Shown here: piece by piece, positions 29,414 through 38,204 of the stretch
Numbering within the stretch: position 1 is the first letter of the stretch
Layout of the letters: every line of letters starts with the position of its first letter
Assembly (NCBI GenBank): GCA_964438735.1
Contig: CAYTLW010000021.1
Coordinates: forward strand, 17,254 to 81,253
From: CAYTLW01 sp964438735
GTDB taxonomy: Bacteria > Myxococcota_A > UBA9042
Length of the DNA: 64,000 bases
Direction: 5' to 3'
Notes under the pieces: generated by a model
Told to the model about the DNA's origin: nothing
The model's database searches: none
The model's input: only the letters and a program-made list of their open reading frames with translations
Position numbers and translations under genes: made by a program

Positions 29414-30916
29414 ATGTCTGGTTGCAATCGACTTGGAAGATGCGTGGCGGGCCTGCTGTTGGGTGCGCTTCTTTTGGCTGGCAGTCCCGCGTTTGCGGAT
29501 CCCACCGGGACCATCGAGGCGGGGTTGTCGCTGGGCTTTGACTGGCTGGACGATAACAACCAGCTCGGCGACGCCTACTACGACGACAACATCCTCGCCA
29601 GCGGCCTGCTCATCGGGCTGCGGGGGGGCTACAACGTCACCGATCGCATCGGCGCCGAGTTGGAGCTGCGCTTCCTGCCGACCACTTTGCGTCGCCAGTC
29701 GGATCTGGGCCAGCGGACTTCGTTTGCGCCGGCGCTTGGCGTTCGGGTGCATGGCCTGTTTCATCACCCCCTCATGGCCGGCAAGCTGCGCGTCTTCGGC
29801 CTGGTCGGGGCCGGCTTCGACTCGCTGCTCAAGGCTCGCAACTTCCGCAAGGTCGATCAGCACGACTACACCGAAAAGGACACGGACGCGGTCTTTGATG
29901 TCGGCGCCGGGGCGAAGTTCGAGTTGCTGCCCAAGCTGCAGCTGCGCGCGGACCTGCGGTGGTTGGGCACGGCCGGTCGCAATCCCGAAGGCTCGCTCAG
30001 CCATGCGGTGGAGTTCCACGTCGGCGCGGCATGGTTGCTCGGCGGCAAGCCCGCCGATGCCGATGGCGACGGCATCATCGGCGACAAGGATAAATGCCCC
30101 GACAAAGCCGAGGACAAGGACGGCTTCGAAGACGCGGATGGCTGCCCGGACTTGGACAACGACAAAGATGGCATCGCCGACAAGGTCGATAAATGCCCCG
30201 ACAAGCCCGAGAACAAGAACGGTCTGCTCGATGACGATGGCTGCCCGGACGCCGACAAGGATGGCGACGGCATCGCCGACGCCAAGGATAAGTGCCCCGA
30301 CAAGAAGGAAGACAAGGACAACTTCGAAGATGGCGATGGTTGCCCGGAGTTCGACAATGACAAGGACGGCATCGCCGACAACCGCGACAAGTGCCCCAAC
30401 AAGGCCGAGGACAAGGACCGCCACGACGACTTTGACGGCTGCCCCGACCCCGACAACGACGGCGACAAGGTGCCCGACGCGCAGGACCGCTGCCCGAATG
30501 AGGCCGAGACCATCAACGGCTACAAGGATCGGGATGGCTGCTCGGACGTGGTGCCTTCGCCGCTGGTCAAGGCGTTCAGCGGCCCGGTCAAGGGCATCTC
30601 CTTCGACGACGCCAAGGCGCACCTGGACACCCGCTCCTACGATGTGCTCGACGAGCGACTGAAGCTGCTCAAGGAGTACAGCAGCATCGCGGTGGTCGTG
30701 GTCGGCCACGTGCAGGACTCCGGCGATCCCAAAGCCGACCTGAAGCTCAGCGTGCAGCGCGCCAAGATGGTGGCCGCCTACTTCATCAATCGCGGCGTCA
30801 GCGGCGATCGCGTGAGCCACAAGGGACTGGGCGCCGCCGAGCCGGTCGCCAAGGGCAAGTCCAAGAAGGCCGTGCGCCGGAACATGCGCATCGAGATGCA
30901 CCTGGTGGTCAAGTAG
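29414..30916 (+). CDS. OmpA-family protein with thrombospondin type 3 calcium-binding repeats
   Basis: 500 residues. Signal peptide, then an eight-strand-type N-terminal barrel (about 27-210). Next come five or six TSP3-like repeats (about 215-385) of the form DKDKCPDKxEDKDGFEDxDGCPD, rich in Asp and paired Cys and expected to bind Ca2+. The C-terminal domain (about 390-500) is OmpA-like and would bind peptidoglycan (RAKMVAAYFINRGVSGDRV ... NMRIEMHLV). GGAGGG precedes the ATG. Links the outer membrane to the cell wall. Confidence 0.93.
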   Translation: MSGCNRLGRCVAGLLLGALLLAGSPAFADPTGTIEAGLSLGFDWLDDNNQLGDAYYDDNILASGLLIGLRGGYNVTDRIGAELELRFLPTTLRRQSDLGQRTSFAPALGVRVHGLFHHPLMAGKLRVFGLVGAGFDSLLKARNFRKVDQHDYTEKDTDAVFDVGAGAKFELLPKLQLRADLRWLGTAGRNPEGSLSHAVEFHVGAAWLLGGKPADADGDGIIGDKDKCPDKAEDKDGFEDADGCPDLDNDKDGIADKVDKCPDKPENKNGLLDDDGCPDADKDGDGIADAKDKCPDKKEDKDNFEDGDGCPEFDNDKDGIADNRDKCPNKAEDKDRHDDFDGCPDPDNDGDKVPDAQDRCPNEAETINGYKDRDGCSDVVPSPLVKAFSGPVKGISFDDAKAHLDTRSYDVLDERLKLLKEYSSIAVVVVGHVQDSGDPKADLKLSVQRAKMVAAYFINRGVSGDRVSHKGLGAAEPVAKGKSKKAVRRNMRIEMHLVVK

Positions 30917-31104
30917 CCCGATCTTCCAGGGCGCCAGTATCACCCCTGCAATCGGCACGCTGCCCGGCGGCGCTTGCCTGCCCTCGGGTTTGACCTACCA
31001 TGGTCCAGGCGGTTGGTTCACCAGGGGAATGAAGGCATCCCCCTCGCCGCCAAAGGCGTGGCTTCGCCGGCTCATCCCATCTTTGCCAGGGAGTCGTTTC
31101 AGTC

Positions 31105-31419
31105 ATGTGCCCGACCCGCGAAGACCATGATGAAGGCGTCCTCATATCGACTCGGAAGAAGGTCAAGCGGCCGCGTAAATTCGCCGTGGTGCTGCACAAT
31201 GATGACTACACCACGCAGGAATTCGTCGTGCAGGTCCTCAAGGTCTTCTTCCACCGTTCGGATACGGAGGCGCGGACCATCATGTTGACCGTGCACATGA
31301 AGGGTCGCGGCGTCGCCGGCACCTACAGTAAGGACATCGCCGAGTCGAAGGTGGCGCAGGTGACCGATTTCGCGCGCAGCCAGGGGGCTCCCCTGAAGCT
31401 GACGACCGAGCCCGCATGA
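31105..31419 (+). CDS. clpS: ATP-dependent Clp protease adaptor ClpS
   Basis: 104 residues. The core FAVVLHNDDYTTQEFVVQVL and KGRGVAGTYSKDIAESKV match the ClpS fold, including the Asn-Asp-Asp residues that hold an N-end-rule N-terminal residue. Delivers such substrates to ClpA. It lies 27 bases upstream of clpA on the same strand, the usual order. About 190 bases separate it from ompA, with no convincing promoter pattern noticed. Confidence 0.95.
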   Translation: MCPTREDHDEGVLISTRKKVKRPRKFAVVLHNDDYTTQEFVVQVLKVFFHRSDTEARTIMLTVHMKGRGVAGTYSKDIAESKVAQVTDFARSQGAPLKLTTEPA

Positions 31420-31446
31420 GGGGCGTGGAACGAACAGGAGGTTCCA

Positions 31447-33849
31447 GTGCTGAGCGTTGAACTCGAGATCGCCATCCAGGTGGCCGCCAGCGAGGCCCAG
31501 GTGCGCAAGCACGAGTTCTTCGGACTCGAACACATGCTCTACGCCCTGCTGCACGACAAGCAGACCGCACACGTGATCCGCCGTTGCGGCGGCGATACCC
31601 GTGAGCTGCTCGAGCAGATCGAGACCTGGTTGGGCGAGGAGGTGCCGACCATCGCCGAGGAGTTGGAGGTCAATACCCAGCCGACGATCGGATTGCAGCG
31701 CACCATTCAGCGGGCGGCCATGCACGTGCGCGGCGCAGGCAAGGACAAGGTCCACGGCGCCAACGTGCTCATCGCCATGTTCGCCGAGGAAGACAGCCCC
31801 GCGATCTTCTTCCTGGAGCAGCAAGGCGTGACGCGTCTTGACGTGGTCTCCTATGTCTCGCACGGCATCGACGAAGACGAGGACGACGAGGTCCTGCACC
31901 TGGAGCACCAGCCCGAAGGGGACGAAGACGACGAGGACGAGGGGCCCGGCGCGCGCGAGGGGGCGCTGGAGCGCTATTGCAGCAATCTCAACGAAGAGGC
32001 AGCCGCCGGTCGCATCGATCCGCTGGTGGGCCGTCGCGACGAGCTCGAGCGGGTGGCCCACATCCTCATGCGCCGGCGCAAGAACAACCCGCTGCTGGTG
32101 GGGGATTCCGGTGTCGGCAAGACGGCCATCGTCGAGGGCCTGGCCAGGGAGATTCACCTGGGCCAGGCGCCCGAACCGCTGCGCAACTCCACCATCTATT
32201 CGCTGGATCTGGGCGCATTGCTCGCCGGAGCGAAATATCGCGGTGACTTCGAAAAGCGCCTCAAGGGCGTGCTCAAGGCGCTGGAGAAGCACCCCGGCGA
32301 TACGATCCTGTTCGCCGATGAACTGCACACCATCGTCGGCGCTGGCGCGACCAGCGGCGGTGGCTCCATGGACGCGTCGAACCTGCTCAAGCCGGTGCTG
32401 CAGGCTGGCAAACTGCGCTGCATCGGCTCGACCACCTACGAGGAGATGCGCACCCACATCCTGCGCGACCGCGCTTTCGCCCGACGCTTCCAGAAGGTGG
32501 ACATCACCGAACTCGGCGTCGACGAGACCTGGGCCGTGCTCAAGGGCATCCGGCGACACTACGAGGCCCACCACAACGCCAGCTACTCGGACGCATCGCT
32601 GAAGATGGCCGCCACCCTGTCAGCGCGATACATGCACGACCGCAGATTGCCCGACAAGGCCATCGACCTGGTCGACGAAGCGGGCGCCGCGGTGCGCCTG
32701 CGCTGGGCTCGCAAGATGCGGTCGAAGCAGGGGCTCGGCAAGGTGACGCCGACTCCCGACGGCGAGGTCGCCGAGGCGCTGGACAAGGCCGAGGAGGCAG
32801 CCGGGCTGGCCAAAGATACGCCGCCGGCGACGGAGATCGAGCAGCCACGACTGCGCGTCACGGTGCGCGACATCGAGGCGGTGCTGGCGCGCATGGCCCA
32901 GATCCCACAGCGACAGGTCAACAGCGATGATCGCGAGGCGCTGTCGCGGCTGGAGGCGGATCTCAAGGGCGTTGTCTTCGGTCAGGCTGAGGCCTGCGAC
33001 CAGGTATCCACCGCGGTGAAGGTGGCCCGTTCGGGTCTCGGCGCCATGGACAAGCCGACTGCCGTGTTCATGTTCACCGGCCCCACGGGCGTCGGCAAAA
33101 CCGAACTGGCCCGCCAACTGGGGCTGACCCTGGGCCTGGAGTTCGTGCGCTTCGACATGAGCGAGTACATGGAGCGGCATACGGTCTCCCGCCTCATCGG
33201 CGCGCCGCCGGGTTATGTCGGCTTCGACCAGGGCGGGTTGCTCACCGAAGCCATCGCCAAGACCCCGCACGCGGTGCTGCTGCTGGACGAGATCGAAAAG
33301 GCCCATCCCGACGTCTTCAACGTGCTCCTGCAAGTCATGGACAGCGGCCGGCTGACCGATAACAACGGCAAGACCACGGACTTCCGGCACGTGGTGCTCA
33401 TCATGACCTCCAACGTGGGCGCCCGGGACCTGGAGAAGGGCCGCCTGGGCTTCGGCGTCGACGGCGCCGCTATGGGCGAGGAGGATCGCGAGTACAAGCG
33501 GGTCTTCGCGCCGGAGTTCCGCAATCGAATCGACGCCCGCATTCGCTTCGCGCGCCTGTCGCCGTCGGTCATGGGACAGATCGTCGACAAGTTCGTCGCC
33601 GAGCTGCAGGGCCAGTTGGGCGAAAAGCGGGTCGTGCTCGAGCTCACCGAGGCTGCCCGCGCATGGCTGGCGGACAAGGGCTACGACCCGAAGTTCGGCG
33701 CCCGACCGGCCAAGCGGCTGATCTCCGATGAGCTGCGCCGTCCGCTGGCGGACGAACTGTTGTTCGGCAAGCTGGTCCGAGGCGGCAAGGTCGCGATCGA
33801 CCTGGTCGACGAGGAGCTGTCCTTCGAGTTCGAGCCGCGTAAACCCTGA
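31447..33849 (+). CDS. clpA: ATP-dependent Clp protease ATP-binding subunit ClpA
   Basis: 800 residues, GTG start with an AGGAGG ribosome site. Clp N-domain repeats at 1-140, an unusually acidic linker (about 141-165), first AAA+ module with Walker A GDSGVGKT (219-226), second with GPTGVGKT, and a C-terminal D2-small domain with KFGARPAKRLI. The ClpP-docking loop reads LGF, within the accepted hydrophobic-Gly-Phe/Leu pattern, so pairing with ClpP is expected, although clpP is not in the window. Unfolds N-end-rule and other substrates. Confidence 0.96.
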   Translation: MLSVELEIAIQVAASEAQVRKHEFFGLEHMLYALLHDKQTAHVIRRCGGDTRELLEQIETWLGEEVPTIAEELEVNTQPTIGLQRTIQRAAMHVRGAGKDKVHGANVLIAMFAEEDSPAIFFLEQQGVTRLDVVSYVSHGIDEDEDDEVLHLEHQPEGDEDDEDEGPGAREGALERYCSNLNEEAAAGRIDPLVGRRDELERVAHILMRRRKNNPLLVGDSGVGKTAIVEGLAREIHLGQAPEPLRNSTIYSLDLGALLAGAKYRGDFEKRLKGVLKALEKHPGDTILFADELHTIVGAGATSGGGSMDASNLLKPVLQAGKLRCIGSTTYEEMRTHILRDRAFARRFQKVDITELGVDETWAVLKGIRRHYEAHHNASYSDASLKMAATLSARYMHDRRLPDKAIDLVDEAGAAVRLRWARKMRSKQGLGKVTPTPDGEVAEALDKAEEAAGLAKDTPPATEIEQPRLRVTVRDIEAVLARMAQIPQRQVNSDDREALSRLEADLKGVVFGQAEACDQVSTAVKVARSGLGAMDKPTAVFMFTGPTGVGKTELARQLGLTLGLEFVRFDMSEYMERHTVSRLIGAPPGYVGFDQGGLLTEAIAKTPHAVLLLDEIEKAHPDVFNVLLQVMDSGRLTDNNGKTTDFRHVVLIMTSNVGARDLEKGRLGFGVDGAAMGEEDREYKRVFAPEFRNRIDARIRFARLSPSVMGQIVDKFVAELQGQLGEKRVVLELTEAARAWLADKGYDPKFGARPAKRLISDELRRPLADELLFGKLVRGGKVAIDLVDEELSFEFEPRKP

Positions 33850-33850
33850 T

Positions 33851-34471
33851 TCACGCCCCAATCTGGGCGATGGCTTCGGCGACGGCGTCCACCAGGGTGG
33901 CGTCGTCGGTGAGCAGCGCTTTGCCGTCGCGACCGCAAGGCGGAACGATGGTGCAGCCGAGGTCGGCGAGCCGGGCCAGGTTCTGGCGGCAGATGGCGTT
34001 GACCATGGAGCCGTGCATGGCCGGGGCGAAGAGCACGGCGGTGCGGCCAGCTTCCAACAAGCCCATGGCAGAGGCCATGGCGGTGGTGACCGCGTTGTCC
34101 GCGATGCCCACAGCGACCTTGCTGATGGTCGAATAGGTCGCCGGCGCCACCAGCCAGGCGTGCACATCCTTGAGTTCGACGTGCTGGGCGCGCCCGTCCA
34201 GGGAGTCGACCACGGGATTGAGCGCGGTCCACTCCAGGGCGTCGCGGGCGACGAATTGCAGCGCGGTGGGCGTGGCGTAGACGAAGACCTCGGCGGCCCC
34301 GGCGCGGCGCAACTCGCGAATCAAACCGGGCGCCCGAAATGCGGCGATGCTGCCGGTCAGCAGGAGCGCGATTCGGCGCCCGGCGAGGCTGCTGCCCGTC
34401 GCCTCCAGGGCACGGTCTCCAGACAATTCCTCACCCAGCTGCCAGCGGTATTCTTCGGGGTCATGGGCCAT
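33851..34471 (-). CDS. HFCD-type flavoprotein (phosphopantothenoylcysteine decarboxylase-like)
   Basis: 206 residues. A 28-residue N-terminal extension precedes a flavoprotein domain: RIALLLTGSIAAFRAPGLIRE, LVAPATYSTISKVAVGIADN and FAPAMHGSMV. This corresponds to the CoaC half of CoaBC, or to a lantibiotic/UbiX-related flavoprotein; no CoaB half is fused or adjacent. The usual PAMN motif of decarboxylases reads PAMH, so substrate or activity may differ. AGGAGG lies 6-7 bases before the ATG. It converges tightly with clpA (one base between stops). Confidence 0.8.
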   Translation of the reverse strand: MAHDPEEYRWQLGEELSGDRALEATGSSLAGRRIALLLTGSIAAFRAPGLIRELRRAGAAEVFVYATPTALQFVARDALEWTALNPVVDSLDGRAQHVELKDVHAWLVAPATYSTISKVAVGIADNAVTTAMASAMGLLEAGRTAVLFAPAMHGSMVNAICRQNLARLADLGCTIVPPCGRDGKALLTDDATLVDAVAEAIAQIGA

Positions 34472-34541
34472 GGGCTGCCTCCTGGCCGCAGCCTAGCACG
34501 ACCGGTGTGCTGGCCAACACGGCAGCCCCGAGCGTTGAAGA

Positions 34542-35507
34542 TCAGCGCTTGAGTTTGCGCATGAAGCGCACCAGGCCGTCGACCACCTCTGGCGGCTGGC
34601 CCTTGAGCCCGGGCATGCGTTGCTTGACGCCATCTCTGACCCGCTTGAAGCCCTTCAAGGTCACCGACCGAAGCTGCTTGTCGGAGAACCGCTTCTGCCA
34701 CGCCGCGGTGGTCATGTCGGCGATCTTCTTCTTCTTGGCCATGCTGGCCTTGGGCCGTCCATCGATGCCGTGACACTTCTTGCACTTCTTTTTCCAGAGC
34801 TTGGCCACGACCGCAGGATCGGCCTTCGGCTTGGCGGCCTTGGCTTTGGCGGCTTTGGCCTTCGCCGCGGCGGCGTCCGCCTTTGCGTTGGCGGCTTTGG
34901 CTTTCGCTGCAGCGGCGTCTGCCTTGGCCTTCTTCGCCGCTGCCGCTGCCTTGGCTTTGGCCGCCTTGGCTTTCGCTGCGCTCGCCTTCGCCGTCTTCAC
35001 CGCCTTCGCTTTGGCGGCCTTGGCCTTGGCGGCTTTTCCACTGGCAGCCTTGGCCTTTGCACCCTTGGCCTTGCCGACTTTGGCTTTGGACTTGTCGTCG
35101 GCAGCCTTTGTCGGCTTGTCGTCGCCCGTTTTGGCAGGCGCGGGGTCGGCCGCGGCGGGCGCCTGGTCGCCAGCGTCCGCTCCTTTTGCAGCGGCACCGG
35201 TGGCGGCGACTGCGGCCTCGTCTGCGTCCTTCGACGCGTCCTTTTCGCCGGCGTCCGCTCCCTTTGCGGCGGCGCCGGTCATGCCCGCAGCCTTCAAGCC
35301 CGGGGCTACGTCCGCCTGCACGCCGGTGGCGACCAGCGGGCTGGCCTTGGTCGCAGTCTTGCCATCGGTCTTGGCGGCCTTGGCCGGCGCCTCAGGCGCA
35401 GCCTCGGCCTTCGTCGCTGTTTTGCTGCTACCACACGCGACAAGTGCCGCCACGCCTGCGAACAGAATCGCTCGCGCCGTCCATCGATCGTGTCCCAGAT
35501 TCGCCAT
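34542..35507 (-). CDS. Lipoprotein with Lys/Ala-rich histone-H1-like region and C-terminal cytochrome c domain
   Basis: 321 residues. A signal peptide with lipobox LVAC (Cys25) is followed by ~100 residues of Ala/Lys/Asp/Thr, then a nearly pure Lys/Ala region (about 141-230) built of AKAKA repeats like eukaryotic H1 tails or bacterial H1-like proteins. The C-terminus has a c-type heme motif, CKKCH (242-246), and a distal Met298 in RMPG, typical of a class I cytochrome c. The cysteine pair is flanked by Lys. A periplasmic electron carrier tethered by a flexible, highly positive arm is the simplest reading. Confidence 0.8.
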   Translation of the reverse strand: MANLGHDRWTARAILFAGVAALVACGSSKTATKAEAAPEAPAKAAKTDGKTATKASPLVATGVQADVAPGLKAAGMTGAAAKGADAGEKDASKDADEAAVAATGAAAKGADAGDQAPAAADPAPAKTGDDKPTKAADDKSKAKVGKAKGAKAKAASGKAAKAKAAKAKAVKTAKASAAKAKAAKAKAAAAAKKAKADAAAAKAKAANAKADAAAAKAKAAKAKAAKPKADPAVVAKLWKKKCKKCHGIDGRPKASMAKKKKIADMTTAAWQKRFSDKQLRSVTLKGFKRVRDGVKQRMPGLKGQPPEVVDGLVRFMRKLKR

Positions 35508-35616
35508 CTCGCACCCCCACGCGCGGCCGTTATTGGCCTCAATCGCCTGGAATATCATTGGATAGTGGCTGTTGCCACTTTTTGGATGACGACGTCCGGA
35601 ATCACAGCGCGCAGGC

Positions 35617-36801
35617 TCAGTCGCGCCCCTTACCGCCCAACAGCCGCAGGACCCGCTCGCCACGACGGCCGCGCTCGGCACGGGTGCGCCCCAGGTCGGC
35701 CAGCCACTCGCCGCGCCACGACAGTCGCAGGGGGTGATCTCGGGGCAGGCGTCGATCGTCGGCATTGGCCACGACCCGCCCCTTTGGACCGCAGAGGTAG
35801 CGGCGGAATACGCCTCGGGCATGCATCGGGCCACCGATGACCCGCCAACCGCCAGGCTCGGGCGCGCTGTCGTCCGCTCCGCCGAGGACCAGCCAACTGA
35901 ACTTCAACGACGCCCGTCGATGGCCGATGGCCCGGTCCAGGGCCGCCACCACCGGCGGTCGCTTCCAGGACTGCTCGGCGTGGCACCAGCCGTCGGCCCT
36001 GGGGTGGGAGAACGGGCAGGTCGGCGCGCCTGTGCAGGGTGCGAGCACGCGCCCCATGTCACTGTCGTGGACGCGCTCGCGCAACGATACCAGCCGGCTG
36101 GACGCCATGCGTGTGCCGGGCTCCCAAAGCACCACACGACCATTGGCAGTCAGGGCATCTGTCAGCAGGGTCTGGACCAGCTGCAGTGCCGGGTTGCCGC
36201 CACGACCTCCGGCAGCTGGCAGCTCGTTGATCACATTCGCCGCCAGAACCAGGTCGAATCGTCCGCCCAGATTCCGCAGTGCACCGCGGTCGCGGAGGTC
36301 AACACGACGCGTGACGACCTTGTTGCGAGGGAAGAGTTCGGCCATCAACTCGGCGCCGTCGGCCATCACCGATGGGGAGGCGTCGAGCGCGACGATGTCC
36401 AGATCGCGACCGGGCAGGGCCAGGGCGACGCCCAGGCTGGCTGAAAGGGGACCGGCACCCAGGTCCAGTACCCGCAGGGGGCCATTGCCCGGGCGCGGTT
36501 CGATGCCGGCCAGGCGCAGCACGGCGCCCGCGGTGGCGGCACCGGTGGCCAGAAAATAGAGCAGGTACGCCGCGCGGATCGGCGGCCGATCCAGGTACCC
36601 CCTCGGCAGCGCCCCCCGGTCCGAGGTGAAGCGCTCGGAGAGGTCCGCCAGGGCGTCGGCGTGACGCGCCAGGATGGCCTCTCGGCCGCGCACACGAGGC
36701 GGCGCGTAGCGAGCCCGCACCAGGCGCTCGGCAGCGGCGGCCAGGTCATGGAGCGTGGGGCGGCCGGAGGCGGCGCTGGGACCGGGATGCCGTTCGGACA
36801 T
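35617..36801 (-). CDS. Rsm22-like (METTL17-related) methyltransferase
   Basis: 394 residues. SAM-binding Rossmann motif RVLDLGAGPLSASLG, then LDIVALDASPSVM and DLVLAANVINELP. Downstream are CTGAPTCPFSH, WCHAEQSW and YLCGPKGR, giving Cys256, 262, 273 and 337 (C-x5-C-x10-C-x63-C). Rsm22/METTL17 proteins associate with small ribosomal subunits, and METTL17 binds an Fe-S cluster through four such cysteines. A role in small-subunit assembly or rRNA modification is inferred. ATG 36801 is chosen before MSERHPGPS; ATG 36849 is an alternative. Confidence 0.85.
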   Translation of the reverse strand: MSERHPGPSAASGRPTLHDLAAAAERLVRARYAPPRVRGREAILARHADALADLSERFTSDRGALPRGYLDRPPIRAAYLLYFLATGAATAGAVLRLAGIEPRPGNGPLRVLDLGAGPLSASLGVALALPGRDLDIVALDASPSVMADGAELMAELFPRNKVVTRRVDLRDRGALRNLGGRFDLVLAANVINELPAAGGRGGNPALQLVQTLLTDALTANGRVVLWEPGTRMASSRLVSLRERVHDSDMGRVLAPCTGAPTCPFSHPRADGWCHAEQSWKRPPVVAALDRAIGHRRASLKFSWLVLGGADDSAPEPGGWRVIGGPMHARGVFRRYLCGPKGRVVANADDRRLPRDHPLRLSWRGEWLADLGRTRAERGRRGERVLRLLGGKGRD

Positions 36802-36930
36802 GGTGGTGCTCGCGCCGGGGACACGCCCCTGGAAGTGCACGGGGACCATAGCCCCGGCGCAGGGTAGAGCCAAGCTCGGCGATAATGGGCGATGGGGGTG
36901 GGGGACGCGACGGTGCAGCCGCCGAGGGGA

Positions 36931-37158
36931 TCAACGTCGTCCGTCCAGGGCGTCCACGAGCACGTCGACGCACTCGACGCCAGCGACGGCAAGATGGCGA
37001 TCGGAGGGCCGGCGATCGGAGGCCAGACCATGACGAAGGTACATGCTGAGCGCCTGGCTGATGGACAGGCCGCGCCGAAGGGCTCGTCGCCGCAGGGTGG
37101 CCAACAACTCGGGCGCCAATCCGATCTCACACAGGCTCTCAGTGTCCGGGTTTCGCAT
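36931..37158 (-). CDS. Small protein, possible ribbon-helix-helix regulator
   Basis: 75 residues. The segment IGLAPELLATLRRRALRRG followed by LSISQALSMYLRHGL resembles a ribbon-helix-helix N-terminal strand and two helices, as in CopG/Arc or antitoxins, but no toxin gene is adjacent. A strong GGGAGG ribosome site lies 7 bases before the ATG at 37158, supporting a real gene; the longer frame to 37314 is less likely. Located 68 bases after the Ppx/GppA stop, same strand. Its function is not identified. Confidence 0.6.
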   Translation of the reverse strand: MRNPDTESLCEIGLAPELLATLRRRALRRGLSISQALSMYLRHGLASDRRPSDRHLAVAGVECVDVLVDALDGRR

Positions 37159-37226
37159 CACCTGCCTCCCAATGTTGAGATGCGGATGCAGGTATTGAGG
37201 ATCAAAATCGAGCTTGGCGGGTGGAG

Positions 37227-38204
37227 CTACATGCGATCCAGGCGAACCTGCCCGCGGCGCAGCAGCACGTCGGCGACGATGCCCATGCGAAGCCCCGCCT
37301 TGCACACCACCCAACGACGAACGCCCAAGGCGCGACCCAGCTCCTGGAAGACCAGCGCGCCGCCGAGCAGGATGTCCGCGCGCTGTGGGTCCATGCCGGG
37401 GATGGCCAGGCGGGCGGCCATGTCGGGACAGTTGGCCAGGGCCGCAGTCACCCGATCCAGGTCCCTGGCGGAGATGATCATGCCGTCGATCCCAGGCTGT
37501 TCTCGCCCAGACTGGCCGGCGGCGATGATACGCGCGATGCGCTGGATGGTCCCTGAGGTGGCGACCACGCGATCCCAGGAGCGCGACTCAAATCGCGTGA
37601 CCAGGGTGCGGATGCGATCGCGAGCGTGGGCCCTGGCTGCCTGCAGCTTCTCGTCCGGTACCGGCGGCAAACCCAGCTCTTTTTCACATAGCGAGACGGC
37701 CCCCACAGAGGCGCTCGCGCGCAGGAGTACCTGGGCACCGCTGCCGAGCACGACCTCGGTCGATCCGCCGCCCACGTCCACGCAGAGCAGGCGGTGGCCG
37801 CGGATGCGCCCAGAATGGCGAACACCCAGGTAGACCAGCTCGGCCTCGCGCTCGCCACTGAGCAGCTCCACGTCGATGCCCGCCTCGGCGGCGATCCGGT
37901 CGAGAAGCTCGGCGCCGTTGCCGGCTACACGAACCGCAGCGGTGGCCACAGCGCGCACCTCGGCACCGTAGCCGTCTATGGTGCGGCGGAAATGACGCAA
38001 CGTCTGCACGACCCGGTCCACCGCTTCGGGCCGCAGGCTGCCCTTGGAGTCAAAGGCCGCGGCCAGGCGCGCCCGATCCTTGTGTCGGTGCAGCACGCGG
38101 GTTCTGCCGTGGGTCATGCGGACGACCAGCAGGAAGACCGAGTTGGAGCCGATGTCGATGGCCGCGATGGGGCGCCGCGAAGTGGCAGGCGTATCCGGAC
38201 TCAT
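37227..38204 (-). CDS. Ppx/GppA-family phosphatase
   Basis: 325 residues of the ASKHA fold. Phosphate 1 motif AAIDIGSNSVFLLV, phosphate 2 VDVGGGSTEVVLGSG, and adenosine-side AGLRMGIVADVLL. Family members cleave polyphosphate or pppGpp. The protein lacks the extra C-terminal HD-like region of long Ppx enzymes, so it resembles the short exopolyphosphatase form. The ATG overlaps the stop of the upstream gene by four bases (ATGA), implying translational coupling with the LOG-like protein. Confidence 0.93.
   Translation of the reverse strand: MSPDTPATSRRPIAAIDIGSNSVFLLVVRMTHGRTRVLHRHKDRARLAAAFDSKGSLRPEAVDRVVQTLRHFRRTIDGYGAEVRAVATAAVRVAGNGAELLDRIAAEAGIDVELLSGEREAELVYLGVRHSGRIRGHRLLCVDVGGGSTEVVLGSGAQVLLRASASVGAVSLCEKELGLPPVPDEKLQAARAHARDRIRTLVTRFESRSWDRVVATSGTIQRIARIIAAGQSGREQPGIDGMIISARDLDRVTAALANCPDMAARLAIPGMDPQRADILLGGALVFQELGRALGVRRWVVCKAGLRMGIVADVLLRRGQVRLDRM

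Noticed and set aside
28590..30662. 690-residue plus-strand open frame
   Set aside because: Overlaps the DUF1302-like and OmpA genes in another frame; the latter have clear TSP3 repeats and OmpA motif.
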